The position numbers and the translations under genes were made by a program. From JALORV01 sp963791235 (GTDB taxonomy: Bacteria > Pseudomonadota > Gammaproteobacteria > Burkholderiales > Burkholderiaceae_F), in NCBI GenBank assembly GCA_963791235.1, contig CAWBRW010000024.1, positions 3,542 through 67,541 of the forward strand: a stretch of 64,000 nucleotides of DNA, given 5' to 3'. How positions within the stretch are numbered: the stretch's first letter is position 1; every line of letters begins with the position of its first letter. Shown in pieces: positions 49,073 to 59,600 of this stretch. A model generated the notes under the pieces. That model had not been told where the DNA came from, searched no databases, and saw nothing but the letters and a program-made list of their open reading frames with translations.

Positions 49073-51439
49073 CTACTTGTTTACATGCACCTGCATGAAA
49101 TTGTCCTGCGCCGACGTGTTGATCACGCGGATCTTCGTACCCGTATTGGGCACCTGCACGCTCGACCAGCCGAAGTTGCCGATGGTCGGATTGGGCGCGA
49201 CCCAGTAGCTCTGCGTGTCGTCGAACAGTGGGTTCCCAGGCGCACCGCCGTAGCACTGCTCCATGCTATTCGCGTGCAAACAGACGACGTCGGTCGGATC
49301 TAGCCCGAACGTCGAGTCGAATGACTGGATCCGCGGGCGCCACACCATGCCGCTGCTATCGGGCCGCAACAGCAACGCCGGATGCGCATCCACCGGTAGG
49401 TACAGCCCGCCGCAGCGGCCGCTGAGACAGGCGTCTCCGACGTTGTTGTCGGGGAAGGAGGTGTCGTAGTACCAGACCAGAAGGCCATCCTGATACGGGA
49501 AGTGCTCGACCCAGTTGCCCAGCGACGGGTTGTTCAGGAAGCCGAAGTTGTACGGCCCCGTCCGCAGCCCATCGTCGTAGCCGCGGTAGTTGCGGTATTC
49601 GGAGAAGTAGGCGTTGAAAAACGACTTGGTCGTCGTCCCAGTCGTCCGGGAGAACCCGGCGTACACCCAACCCGGGTCGCTTTCCGCCCCATCGACAGCC
49701 TTGCCCGTGATCGCGATTTCGTCCACCGAAAGGCCGTCACCCACGACCGCCCCGTCCGTCCAGTAGCGGAAGCGAAGCTGGATCGTCTGCCCGGCATATG
49801 CGTTCAGGTTGGCGGTGACCGGAACCCAGACCGGGGTGAGGAGCTGATCGCAGACCTTCGGCGAGCCGGACGTGCCAGTGATCCCATTGCCGAAGTTCTG
49901 TCCGTTCTCGTTGTCGTTGGTCGACGCGGAGGTCGGGATCGAGCTGAACGTGGCACCTCCATTGGTCGAGATCTCGACGTAGGCGTAGTCCCAGCAGGTC
50001 TCGATCTGGTACCGCGCCTGGAACGTCAGCGTGATCGGCCCGGCCCCGAGCGCAACCGGACGCGTCATCAAGTTGTTGAGGTCGTTGCCCGCGCCAGAGT
50101 GGTAGAAGTAGCTCCCAGCGTACGGGTCCCCGATCTTGAAGTCGACATTCTTGTCTGGGAGCAGGACGACGAGCTGCTGCGCCTGCTTGGTATTCGCCGA
50201 TGCTGGTCCGAGCTTCACGGAAGCCGACTGCTTGTATCCGACCACCTGGTAGTTGGACCAGTCGAGGAAGATCTTCTCGTAGGCGCTCATCGGAATCGGC
50301 TTGCTGCCGATGCCGTCGGCCGGCACGCCGGTGCTGCCGTACGAACCGCTCGAATACAGCGTCCAGAAACCCGTGGAGTTCTCGGCGCCACCGGTATTGC
50401 CGCTGGTGTCGTACAGGTCGGGCAGACCGAGATCGTGACCGAACTCGTGGGCAAACACGCCGACACCCCCGTTCTCCGGCTCAATCGTGTAGTCACCGAT
50501 CCAATAATTAGTGCTGCCGATCCGAACGCCGCCAAAGCCGTTCGGGCCAGCGCCGTCGGGACCGTTTGCCGCGTAGTACGCGTACCACCTATGGCTCCAA
50601 ATGGCATCGGTACCCTGGGCACCACCGCCCGTTTCCTCGCCTTCGCCGGCATGGACGCTCTGGAAGTGGTCGATGTACCCGTCGGGCTCGTTGAAGTTGC
50701 CATCCCCGTCGTAGTCGTATCGGTCCCAGACGTCGAACTGCGCGAGATAGGCGTTGATCTCGGCCAGCGTCTTGCCCGCTGCGATCTGAGCGTTGTACCA
50801 AGCGTCGACCGAGTGGTTCACGAACGCCCAGGTCTGTGCACAGACGATGCCGCCGCAGTAATTGCGACCATACGCTGCCGCGTTGTAGGGAACCTGCACC
50901 CAGTTCGAGACATCGCCACTGACGGTGTAACGGTTCGACGACTCCTGGATGTAGAAATTCCGCATCGAGACCGCCCCGGGGGACTCCGAGAACAGCATGT
51001 TCTTGTAATGGCCCGGCGAGAAGTCGGACGTCCAAATGGTCGTGTTGTCGACCGCTCGGTCCGGCGCGGGGATCTGGTTGTGCACCGGGCCGGGCACCCC
51101 ACTGAAAAGGATCGGCGCCGGGTGATCGGCCGGCCCGAAATCGCCCAGCACGGTCCAGATCTTGTCCTCACCTTGGCGCGCAAGCTCGACGAACTGGCCC
51201 TTGGCCACTTCCACAACCTTATTGGGGCCCTTCGCCTGCTTCTGCCCCTTGAGGAGCTTCTGCAGACCCTGCTTGCGCAGTTCCGCCTGCTTCTTGCCCC
51301 GAGGGTGTTCGATGTTGTCCGACTTGTTGCCCTTTGTTTCGTGCCCCGGGGCGGCCAGTGCGTCCGGGGAAGCTACCAAGGGAACGAGACCGGCGATGGC
51401 CGTCAATGCGATGCATCTGCGGAGCGTGATACCTCTCAT
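49073..51439 (-). CDS. Secreted M6 (immune inhibitor A-like) metalloprotease
   Basis: A 788-residue secreted zinc protease. A signal peptide (residues 1-29, ending DALAA) and a lysine-rich propeptide precede the catalytic domain. The zinc motif H-E-F-G-H-D-L-G-L-P-D is near residue 332, preceded by 'DYDGDGNFNEPDGYIDHFQSVHAG' and 'WIGDYTIEPENGGVGVFAHE'. A jelly-roll domain ('FQARYQIETCWDYAYVEISTNGG') follows, as in InhA. Ribosome site GGAGGAGAC. Such enzymes degrade host or environmental proteins. Intact and monocistronic. Confidence 0.93.
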   Translation of the reverse strand: MRGITLRRCIALTAIAGLVPLVASPDALAAPGHETKGNKSDNIEHPRGKKQAELRKQGLQKLLKGQKQAKGPNKVVEVAKGQFVELARQGEDKIWTVLGDFGPADHPAPILFSGVPGPVHNQIPAPDRAVDNTTIWTSDFSPGHYKNMLFSESPGAVSMRNFYIQESSNRYTVSGDVSNWVQVPYNAAAYGRNYCGGIVCAQTWAFVNHSVDAWYNAQIAAGKTLAEINAYLAQFDVWDRYDYDGDGNFNEPDGYIDHFQSVHAGEGEETGGGAQGTDAIWSHRWYAYYAANGPDGAGPNGFGGVRIGSTNYWIGDYTIEPENGGVGVFAHEFGHDLGLPDLYDTSGNTGGAENSTGFWTLYSSGSYGSTGVPADGIGSKPIPMSAYEKIFLDWSNYQVVGYKQSASVKLGPASANTKQAQQLVVLLPDKNVDFKIGDPYAGSYFYHSGAGNDLNNLMTRPVALGAGPITLTFQARYQIETCWDYAYVEISTNGGATFSSIPTSASTNDNENGQNFGNGITGTSGSPKVCDQLLTPVWVPVTANLNAYAGQTIQLRFRYWTDGAVVGDGLSVDEIAITGKAVDGAESDPGWVYAGFSRTTGTTTKSFFNAYFSEYRNYRGYDDGLRTGPYNFGFLNNPSLGNWVEHFPYQDGLLVWYYDTSFPDNNVGDACLSGRCGGLYLPVDAHPALLLRPDSSGMVWRPRIQSFDSTFGLDPTDVVCLHANSMEQCYGGAPGNPLFDDTQSYWVAPNPTIGNFGWSSVQVPNTGTKIRVINTSAQDNFMQVHVNK

Positions 51440-52136
51440 GAAGTCTCCTCCGTGCTGGTTATAGTCGTTTGACCTCGCGAACCCGAAGCGACAGCGGCGC
51501 GCGCGGAGCCGTGGGTTTACCACCATTGGAACGACAAGGGAATGACTTCAACAAGCAATTCGATTGAACTCGACTGGCTCGGAGCCAGGCTGAAGCCAAG
51601 AAGACTCGCCGGCCAATGCCTTGCCTGGAGTTGACTCAGTCCCGCGGACAGGTTGGGATTCGATTCTCAAGTCTGCTGACGTTCCCCCGGAAGCCGGACG
51701 GTTCTGGTCTATCGAGGGCGTCCACGGTGCTGATGATTCAGTACGGCCAGGAGTTGCCCATGCAGCCGCCTGCCAGTTTCGCCCAATCGCGGGCGCGAAG
51801 AGGCACGCTTCGAATTGCTCTACATGGGCTCGGCACTGGCCCGGGCGAGTTTGGCTGCTTCAGGGGGTAGGCGGCGGTTGTCCGTCGCACGGCCCAGACA
51901 CCTCATCTGACGTCGCGGTGAAAGCAGTGCGCTGTCGGCTCACGCGGTTGTCGGAGGCGCCGCGGCCTCACCGTCGCAGTTGGGCCTGCTGCTGTTCGAC
52001 GGCACTGGCCGGCGCAAGAACGAGGTTCAGACCATCGCGGTGACATCGTAGCCGAGACGCATGGTCAAAAGCGGGCGCTGTCTCCGGACAAGGCTGTTTT
52101 CTTTTGCACCCGCTCCGCCGCCTTGTCAGCGTGCGG
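51440..52136. other. Intergenic region, no gene recognised
   Basis: About 700 bases upstream of the protease gene and downstream of the phospholipase-like lipoprotein. Short plus-strand frames exist but look like chance. No promoter or terminator was picked with confidence. Confidence 0.4.
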
Positions 52137-54182
52137 TCACAGCTGGTTCGCAATGAAGCTGGAGATATACGTCGACCAGCCGACCGAGCGCGGTTCGGTG
52201 ATTTCGCGTGACTTTGCGAAGTCTCTCTCGAAGAGATCACCACGCAACGCGGTGACGAATACCGGATCGGACGTCGCGATATCGAGCTCGCGGTTGATCC
52301 GCAGCGAAAGCTTGTCGAAGTTGGCGGAGCCCAGGCAGGCCCAGCCGTCGTAGATCGCCGCCTTCACGTGCGTCATTCCCGGATAGGCGTAGACGCGCAC
52401 GCCGTTGCGCAGGAAGACGTTGGTCGCGACGAGATTGGCTGCATTCATGAAGCCCGAGTCGCCCGCGGTCGGCAGCACCACGCGGACATCGACCCCGCGG
52501 CGCCGCGCATCGACCAGCGCGGCGATCATCTCGTCGTCGGACACATAGGGTTGCTCGATGTAGATGTAGCTGCGCGCAGCACGGATCGCCGCAAGCTGCG
52601 CGATCAGGATCTCCGGATTCGCGGTGCGCGTGTACAGCGTTCGCACGCCAATCGCGTCCGGCGGTGGCGCGCTGGGCTTGGGAAGGGTCTCCATCGATCG
52701 CGTCAGCTTGGCGAGATCACCGCCGATCGCGGCCTGTGACCATGCCAGCTCGAAGTCCCGCGCAAGCTGCGCCACAACGGGTCCTTCGACCTCGACCATC
52801 ACGTCGTGCCACTCGTACCGATACTCCTGGCCGATGTTCATGCCGCCCAGGAAGGCGCGCTGACCGTCGACGATGATCGATTTCGTATGGTCGGACGTCA
52901 TCCAGGGATTGGCGACCGTGCGCACCGTCACTTTGGAGCCGGCCTGCAGGTACTCGACGATCGAACGCGGTGCTCCCGCATAGGGATAGCCGCCCCCATA
53001 AGGCAACCTGCCGGCGACACGCGCCGCAGAGAGCGAACCGAGGTGATCGAGCAGTACCTGCACCCGGATCGTCTTCGATCGCTCCTTCAACAGATCGGCC
53101 AGCTGCAGCGCGTACGGATCGGTGTCAAAGATGTACAGGCGGATCAGCACCGATTCGCGCGCATCCTGGATCGCCTGCACCAGCGTGGGGAAGTAGGCAT
53201 CCCCGTCGATCAGCAGCTGCAGGCGGGCCGAGGTTCGGCGCGCGCCAAACCGCTCGTCAAGCTGGCCCTCGAACTTTTCGAGGTCCATGGCACTCCCCTT
53301 GCCAGCCGCAGGCAATGGCTTCTGCGGCGCTGCGCGCGGGTGCGGCACCAGGCCGGTTGCGGTCTGCAAAGTCAGCCACGTCAAGCGTGCCGCCGCCGTC
53401 AACGGCTGTGTCAGCGGCACAATCACATGACTGCGCAGCACCAGGGCTTCCGTCAGCGACAACGCCTCCTCCGGGTCGGCTGGTGCGGCCGCGGCGGCGG
53501 GCGCTGACCCAGGCATCACCAGCACGGACTGCCGCCTTTCGATGTCGACCAGGACCAGTGCGCGGCCCGCGGAGCTCGCTCCGGTATCGAACAGGATCAG
53601 TCCATCCCTGCCGTAACGCTGCTCCAGGTTCTCACTGACACGGCGCGACAGCTCCTCCTCCGTCACCATGTGGGTGACGCGCAGCGCAACCGGTTTCTGC
53701 TCGTGTCGATAGACCTTGAGTTCGCCTCCCGCGCGCGTGAAGACGACGTCGGCCCCCTGCACCACCGCCAGCGCCGCCTCATCGGGCTGGTCCGGCGCAA
53801 AGCCCAGCAGCACCTGCTTGAGCAACGCATCCCACGCGGTGGCCGGAAGCATCGTCACGCGCCGCCCTTTGATGGCCAGCGCATCGATGTCGATGGGTTC
53901 GGCTTGCACATCAAGCCGCGCCGCGCGATAGCTCGAGGCGGGTGCGCCCGGCTCGGCCTCCGGCCACTGCGCCGCGAGAACGAGGGGCTCCCCCTGATCC
54001 GGGTACCGTACATACAGCGTATCGCCAACGGCGACCGCAAGGTCGGGAACGCGCCCTTCCACCACGGAACGGGTTGGTGGCGCGCTCGCGCAACCGACGG
54101 CCAGTGCCGTCAAAACGCAGGCCGCGAACCTGGGCACTCCTGCCAGCAGGCGACCAGACCAGCGTAGGCGAATAGACATCAC
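52137..54182 (-). CDS. Phospholipase D-fold lipoprotein
   Basis: A 681-residue protein whose signal sequence ends in a lipobox (LAVGC, Cys31). Residues 40-290 form an unrecognised domain ('RVPDLAVAVGDTLYVRYPDQGEPLVLAAQWPE'). Residues 310-680 form a phospholipase D fold with two active sites: 'SDHTKSIIVDG' and 'MTHVKAAIYDGWACLGSANFD'. The C-terminal part resembles cardiolipin synthases and the ClsC-like exported group. Being a lipoprotein it would act on periplasmic or outer-membrane lipids. Single-gene unit; no sigma-54 match found upstream. Confidence 0.85.
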   Translation of the reverse strand: MMSIRLRWSGRLLAGVPRFAACVLTALAVGCASAPPTRSVVEGRVPDLAVAVGDTLYVRYPDQGEPLVLAAQWPEAEPGAPASSYRAARLDVQAEPIDIDALAIKGRRVTMLPATAWDALLKQVLLGFAPDQPDEAALAVVQGADVVFTRAGGELKVYRHEQKPVALRVTHMVTEEELSRRVSENLEQRYGRDGLILFDTGASSAGRALVLVDIERRQSVLVMPGSAPAAAAAPADPEEALSLTEALVLRSHVIVPLTQPLTAAARLTWLTLQTATGLVPHPRAAPQKPLPAAGKGSAMDLEKFEGQLDERFGARRTSARLQLLIDGDAYFPTLVQAIQDARESVLIRLYIFDTDPYALQLADLLKERSKTIRVQVLLDHLGSLSAARVAGRLPYGGGYPYAGAPRSIVEYLQAGSKVTVRTVANPWMTSDHTKSIIVDGQRAFLGGMNIGQEYRYEWHDVMVEVEGPVVAQLARDFELAWSQAAIGGDLAKLTRSMETLPKPSAPPPDAIGVRTLYTRTANPEILIAQLAAIRAARSYIYIEQPYVSDDEMIAALVDARRRGVDVRVVLPTAGDSGFMNAANLVATNVFLRNGVRVYAYPGMTHVKAAIYDGWACLGSANFDKLSLRINRELDIATSDPVFVTALRGDLFERDFAKSREITEPRSVGWSTYISSFIANQL

Positions 54183-54342
54183 AGGCAGTTTGAGCCTTGC
54201 CTATTCGATGCTAGACGCCCGGCACCCCGTGCTCAATGCCGACGCTTGACCGCCGTCACATAGGGATCGAATGCGCTGATCGGCCCAACGCCCAGCGCGT
54301 GTACGGTGGCCCTGGCGTGACAATGAAGACCGTTCAAGGCAA

Positions 54343-54786
54343 ATGAACTTCCGGCTGCGGCGCGTGCTGAATCTGACGGCAGCAGGCGCCATCACTGCGC
54401 TGCTGGCAGCTCATGCTGCCGCCCAGCCAACCCGACTGGCCACGGACGAGATCCAGACACTGCTTGCGGCGATGGAGCAGTCGGGCTGCGAGTTCTATCG
54501 CAACGGCAGCTGGCATACCGCGACGGACGCCCGTGCCCACCTGGCGCGCAAGCTGGCAGAGGTCGAAAGGAGGCACCCGCCACGCAGCGCCGATGAATTC
54601 ATCGACGTGGTCGCTACGCGCAGCAGCATCAGCGGCGAGCCGTACCGCGTGCGCTGCCCAGGCGTTGCACCGATCGCCAGCGCGACCTGGTTTCGGCAAA
54701 CCTTGGAGGGCTCGCGGCAGAACCGCGGCGCCAACGCACTAGCTGGCGGAGCGCACACGGTGACTGGCCCGCGCTTCGGCCGATGA
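54343..54786 (+). CDS. DUF5329-family periplasmic protein
   Basis: A 147-residue protein with a signal peptide (residues 1-27) and the YfeK-like DUF5329 pattern: 'EIQTLLAAMEQSGCEFYRNGSWHTATDARAHLARKLAEVE' and 'EFIDVVATRSSISGEPYRVRCPG'. Two cysteines may pair. Function unknown. Its last 48 bases overlap the convergent gene. Confidence 0.85.
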   Translation: MNFRLRRVLNLTAAGAITALLAAHAAAQPTRLATDEIQTLLAAMEQSGCEFYRNGSWHTATDARAHLARKLAEVERRHPPRSADEFIDVVATRSSISGEPYRVRCPGVAPIASATWFRQTLEGSRQNRGANALAGGAHTVTGPRFGR

Positions 54787-56391
54787 CAAGCGACGGAGCA
54801 TCGCGGCGACTTCAACGGCTCTCCGCATGACAGATTCGATGTCACCCGACGTGTCGATCACGCTGGCCCGAGTCTGTTCCGCCGCGTCCAGTGGTTCCTG
54901 CCAGCTGATCTGACGCTCCAGGACGGCCTCGGTAGCTTCCGAGGGATCGGTCGCCGCCTGCGCACGGGTACGCACACGCTCCAGCAGCGTCTCCAGAGGT
55001 GCAGTGCACATGACGATGGCCGCATGAGCGTTCGTGGCCAAGGAAACATCGATGAAACGCTGACGCTCCCGGCGGTGCAGCGAGGCGGCATCGACCACCA
55101 CCGACACGCCGGCGCGCAGCACCGTCGCCGCAAGCAACGCGAGACGATCGTAGGTCAGCCGCGTTGCGTCCTCACTGTAGATGCGGCCGAGCGAGTCATC
55201 CGCAGGCTCCAGTCCGTGCAGTCGCTTGCGCTCGACGTCGGATCGGAGTCGCACCGCGCCGAGCTCCGCCGCGAGCGTCTGCGCCACGGTTGACTTGCCG
55301 GATCCGGACAACCCAGTCATCGCGACGAGCGCGGGTGATGCCGGGCGTTGCAGACGTTCGGCCAGCGCCAGGTAGTGCTCGAACGAGGCGTGCTCGCGCA
55401 GCCGCACCTGGTGTTTCACCTCAGGCTGGCGCAGCCGGATCAGTGCCACTTTCGCACGGACGAGTGCCCGGTAGACCGCATACAGCCGCAACAACGCGAG
55501 GCCGTCGTAGTCGCCGCTGATCTCCAGGTAGCGGCTGAGGAAGCGCCATGCCAGTCCATCGAGACCGTGATCCGCAAGGTCCATGAAGGTGAATGCGATA
55601 TCACTGATCACGTCGATGCAGCGCAACTCGGCGTTGAATTCGATCGCGTCGAAGAGCGTCGGTGCGCCGTCCAGCAGCACGACGTTGCCGAGGTGCAGGT
55701 CGCCGTGGCACTCGCGGATGCGGCCGTGCACAGCACGCTGGGACAGCAGATCCTTCTTCGCGATGAGTTCGCGCCGCGTCCAGTCGGCGAGTTCATCCAG
55801 GCGAGAACGATCAGCCGGCGAGTGCACGTGATCTCGCATCGCAGAGAAGTTGTCGCCGATCCAGCGTGCCACTGTCTCCGGTGCTCCGCCCTCTGCCGGG
55901 GCTGCGGTCGCACCAGCATGCAGCGCCGCGACCGCCTCGGCCAGACGATCGATCAGCGCGGGCGTCAGCTCGCCGCGCTCTGCGAGGCGATCAAACGTCA
56001 GCCGCGTGTCGAAGCGGCGCATGCGCACCGCAACTTCGATCGTGGGTTCAGCCGAGCCGAAGACACCGATGCGCGGCGCAGACTGTGTGCCGATGATCGG
56101 AACCACATCAAGGTAGAGCTCCGGCGCGGAGCGCCGATTCAATCGCAGCTCCTCTTCGCAGTCGCGGTGGCGCTGCTCGAGCGTCGAGAAATCAAGGAAA
56201 CCGAGGTTCACCGGCTTGCGCAGCTTGTACGCGTAGTCGCCCGCCAGCAGGACCGTCGACACGTGCGTGTCAATTCGTTCCACGCGCATGACGGGCTGCG
56301 GATACGCTGCCGGCCGCAGCAGGCCCGCCACCAGCAGTTCGTGCTGCTGCAGCGCCGAGCCAGCATCGAATTTCCCAACCGCGGGCGGCAT
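54739..56391 (-). CDS. Bifunctional phosphotransferase-fold / P-loop kinase protein
   Basis: A 550-residue two-domain protein. Residues 20-330 are an aminoglycoside-phosphotransferase-like kinase ('TVLLAGDYAYKLRKPVNLGFLDFSTLEQR', 'GRIRECHGDLHLGNVVLLDGAPTLFDAIEFN' with the H-G-D-L-H catalytic loop and D-A-I-E-F). Residues 350-520 are a P-loop kinase ('VAMTGLSGSGKSTVAQTLAAELGAVRLRSDVERKRLHG'). This exact fusion is a widespread conserved protein with unknown substrates. ATG 56391 was chosen. Confidence 0.87.
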   Translation of the reverse strand: MPPAVGKFDAGSALQQHELLVAGLLRPAAYPQPVMRVERIDTHVSTVLLAGDYAYKLRKPVNLGFLDFSTLEQRHRDCEEELRLNRRSAPELYLDVVPIIGTQSAPRIGVFGSAEPTIEVAVRMRRFDTRLTFDRLAERGELTPALIDRLAEAVAALHAGATAAPAEGGAPETVARWIGDNFSAMRDHVHSPADRSRLDELADWTRRELIAKKDLLSQRAVHGRIRECHGDLHLGNVVLLDGAPTLFDAIEFNAELRCIDVISDIAFTFMDLADHGLDGLAWRFLSRYLEISGDYDGLALLRLYAVYRALVRAKVALIRLRQPEVKHQVRLREHASFEHYLALAERLQRPASPALVAMTGLSGSGKSTVAQTLAAELGAVRLRSDVERKRLHGLEPADDSLGRIYSEDATRLTYDRLALLAATVLRAGVSVVVDAASLHRRERQRFIDVSLATNAHAAIVMCTAPLETLLERVRTRAQAATDPSEATEAVLERQISWQEPLDAAEQTRASVIDTSGDIESVMRRAVEVAAMLRRLSSAEARASHRVRSAS

Positions 56392-56617
56392 GGACGCCTG
56401 CAACGTGTCGTCCCCGGGGACGCAAAAGCCGACGCACGACAGACGCACGCCGGAACCCCATCAACGTTTATATCCGGGGCCTTCACCATGGGGCTAGATG
56501 CGCATCAAGGACGCATGGGTTTGCGACGCGCATTGCACTTGCTGCCCTCGCGGCGAGATATCGAACGCGTGTACGCCGCACCTGCACGACGGAGCCTCCG
56601 CAACGGCTGAAAGCGAG

Positions 56618-59600
56618 CTAGGCGGCGTGCCGCCGCGCGATCCAGAAGATCGCCCCCTCGCTCCCATAGCGTTCGGCGTGCAGTTCGTTGCGGGCGATCT
56701 CGAACCGGTCGCCCGGCCGCAAGTGCTGCGTCTGATCGCCGCGCGTCAGCCACAGCTCCCCCTGGACCATCAGCGCCTTGAGCGCAAATGGGTGCCGGTG
56801 CAGATCCAGCACTTCATTGGCATCCCAGCGCCGCTCGAGGACCTCGTCGAAGCCTTCGGCCAATGCAGCGGCCTCGAATTCGGAGAACGCAATCGGCGGC
56901 ATCGCCGGGGCCTCCCGCGCACGACGAGCCAGCGCGGCCTGCACTGCGGCGCGCAGTTCCTCGCGCTCGATCGGCTTCTTCAGGACCGCGTGCGCATCCC
57001 ACTGACGCGCCCGTGCGATGCTGTCGCCGTCAGCAAACCCGGTGCACAGCAGCCAGGGCAGGTCCTCGCCGCTGCTGACGAAGCCGCGCCGCGAGTTCGA
57101 TGCCCGTTACGCCCGGCATCGCGTAGTCGGTCACGAGCAGATCGATCTCGCCCGGCGCGCGCTCGAATATCCGCTCGGCGGCATCCGCCGAGCCGCATGC
57201 TTCGACCTGCAAACCCCACGAGAGCAGCGTCTCGCGCATCACCGCCAGCACGCTCGGCTCGTCGTCGACCAGCAGCACCCGCCCCTGCAGCGTCTCGCGC
57301 GCGCTGCGCAACACGGCGGGCCGCTCGGCCGGCGTCGGTACGGCCGCATGCTCGGGCAAGAGAATCCGGAAGCGCGAACCCTTGCCCCAGTCGGACTCGA
57401 CGATCACGTGGCCACCGTGCTCGTGCACGATGCCATGCACCATCGACAGCCCCATGCCGCTGCCTTGGCCCGGCGCCTTGGTCGAGAAGAACGGATCGAA
57501 GATCCGCTCCAGCAGTCCGGGGTCGATGCCCTTGCCGCTGTCGGCGACGCACAGTTCAACGTAGGTGCCGTTGACGGCCGCGCGGCAACTGGTGCAGACG
57601 GCGTCATGCAGCTCCGCAGCGAACGACCGAAATGCGCAGCGCGCCGCCATCGGGCATCGCGTCACGCGCGTTGATCGCGAGGTTGAGCAGCACCTGGTGC
57701 GCCTGCACCTCGTCGATCAGGACGGCGGACACGGTTTCGTCGGCCTCGATCTCGATTCCCAGCGTCGACGGCAGCGACGAGCGCAGCATCGGCATCGCAT
57801 CGCGCACGACGCTCGCCAGAGACAGCGCGCGCGGCTCGCCGCGTCCGCCGCGTGAGAAAGTCAGCATCTGCTGGATCAGGTCGCGGGCACGGCGGCACGA
57901 CGCCAGCGCCTGGTCGAGGTACTCGACGCTCTTGGCGTCGCCGGCGTCGGTCGACCCGCTCCTCGGCCAGCACGACGTAGCCCATCACGCTCGCCAGGAT
58001 GTTGTTGAAGTCGTGTGCGATGCCGCCGGTCAGCTGGCCGATCGCCTCCATCTTCTGCGCCTGGCGCAGGCGGGCCTCGAAGCGGTGGCGCTCGGCCTCG
58101 GCGCGCTTTTCCCCGGTGATGTTGCGGGCGATCGCCAGCACATGCCGGCGGCCGCGGTACAGCATCGGTATCGCGCGCACCTCGACGTCGAGCACGGTGC
58201 CGTCGAACGAACGGGTCTGTGCCTGCAGCGTGCCACGGCTGCCGGCCATCGCTTCGCCCAGCACGCGGGCCGCGTCGGCTTCGAATGCCTCTGTCACGAA
58301 CGGCGCGTGGCTCTTGCCGACGACCTGCCAGCGTGGCAGGCCGCACAGCGCCAGGAAGGCGGGTTGGCGTCGACGATCGTCATGCGGTCGTCGCGCAGCA
58401 GCATCGCATCGGCCGAGGCATTGAAGATCGCGCGGTACTGCTCCTCGCTGGCGCGCAACGCTTCCTCGGACTGTTTCCGCTCGGTGATGTCGCGCGCAAT
58501 CGCGAGCACGTGCGGCTCGCCGCGGTGGCGAAACGGGATCGCATGCACCTCCGTCCGGATGCGCGTGCCGTCGCTGCGAATCGCCTCGAGCTCCGCCTGG
58601 CAGTCCTCGCCGCCCAGCGCACGCCGCACGAGCTCCAGGCGTGTTCTCGCGTATTCCGCGGGAAAGCGCGGGTCTTCGTAGCCCTTGCCGATGACGTCAT
58701 CGCGCGCCCAGCCGTACATCTTCTGGTAGGCGAGATTGACGTCGACGCGACGGTACTGGTTGTCCCACAGCACCAAAGCATCCGCCGACGCATTGAAGAT
58801 CGCGCGGTACTGCTCCTCGCTGGCACGCAGGGCCTCTTCGGCACGCTTGCGCTCGGTGACGTCGCGTCCCATGTACAGCACGTGCGGCTGGCCGCGGTGC
58901 TGGATCGGGACCCCGCGCAGCTCGAGCTCGTAGCGCGTGCCGTCGCGCCGCACCAGCGGCACCTCGAGCGCAATCGGCTCGCCGGCCAGCGCGCGCTCGT
59001 GCAGCGCGCGGATCGTCGGCGCAACCTCGGCCGGGTTGGCGACGACACGGTCCAGGCCCAGCACTTCGTCGCGCGTCCAGCCGCTCATGCGCTCGTAGGT
59101 CGCATTGACGTCGACAATGCGGAAGTCGGCGTCGCGCAGCACCAACGCGTCGGCTGAGGCGTTGAAGATTGCGCGGTACTGCTCTTCGCTCGCCCGCATC
59201 GTTTCGTCGGCCTTCTTGCGCTCGGTGATGTCGCGCGCGATGCCCAGCACGTGCGGCACGCCGCGATGCTGGAACGGAATCACTCGCACCTCGAGGTCGA
59301 ATGGCCTGCCGTCGCCACGGAAACCGGTCGTCAGTAGTTCGGCTGTTTCGCCAGCGAGTGCGCGCTCGACCAGTGCGCGGCGTTCCTGCTGGAACGGCGC
59401 CGGCACGAGCTCCGTCAGGGTCTTGCCGATCACGTCGTCACGGCGCTTGCCGTACATGCGTTCATACGCCAGGTTCACGTCGACCACGCGGTGCTGTGCA
59501 TCCAGGAGCTGCAGCGAGTCTGCGGCGGCCTCGAAAATCGCGCGATACTGCTCCTCACTGGCGCGCAGCGCCTCCTCGCTGGCCTTGCGGCGCGTGATGT

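Noticed and set aside
49502..51472. Uninterrupted 656-codon plus-strand frame
   Set aside because: It is antisense to the M6 protease, is arginine/valine-rich with no domain, and reflects GC-biased third positions.
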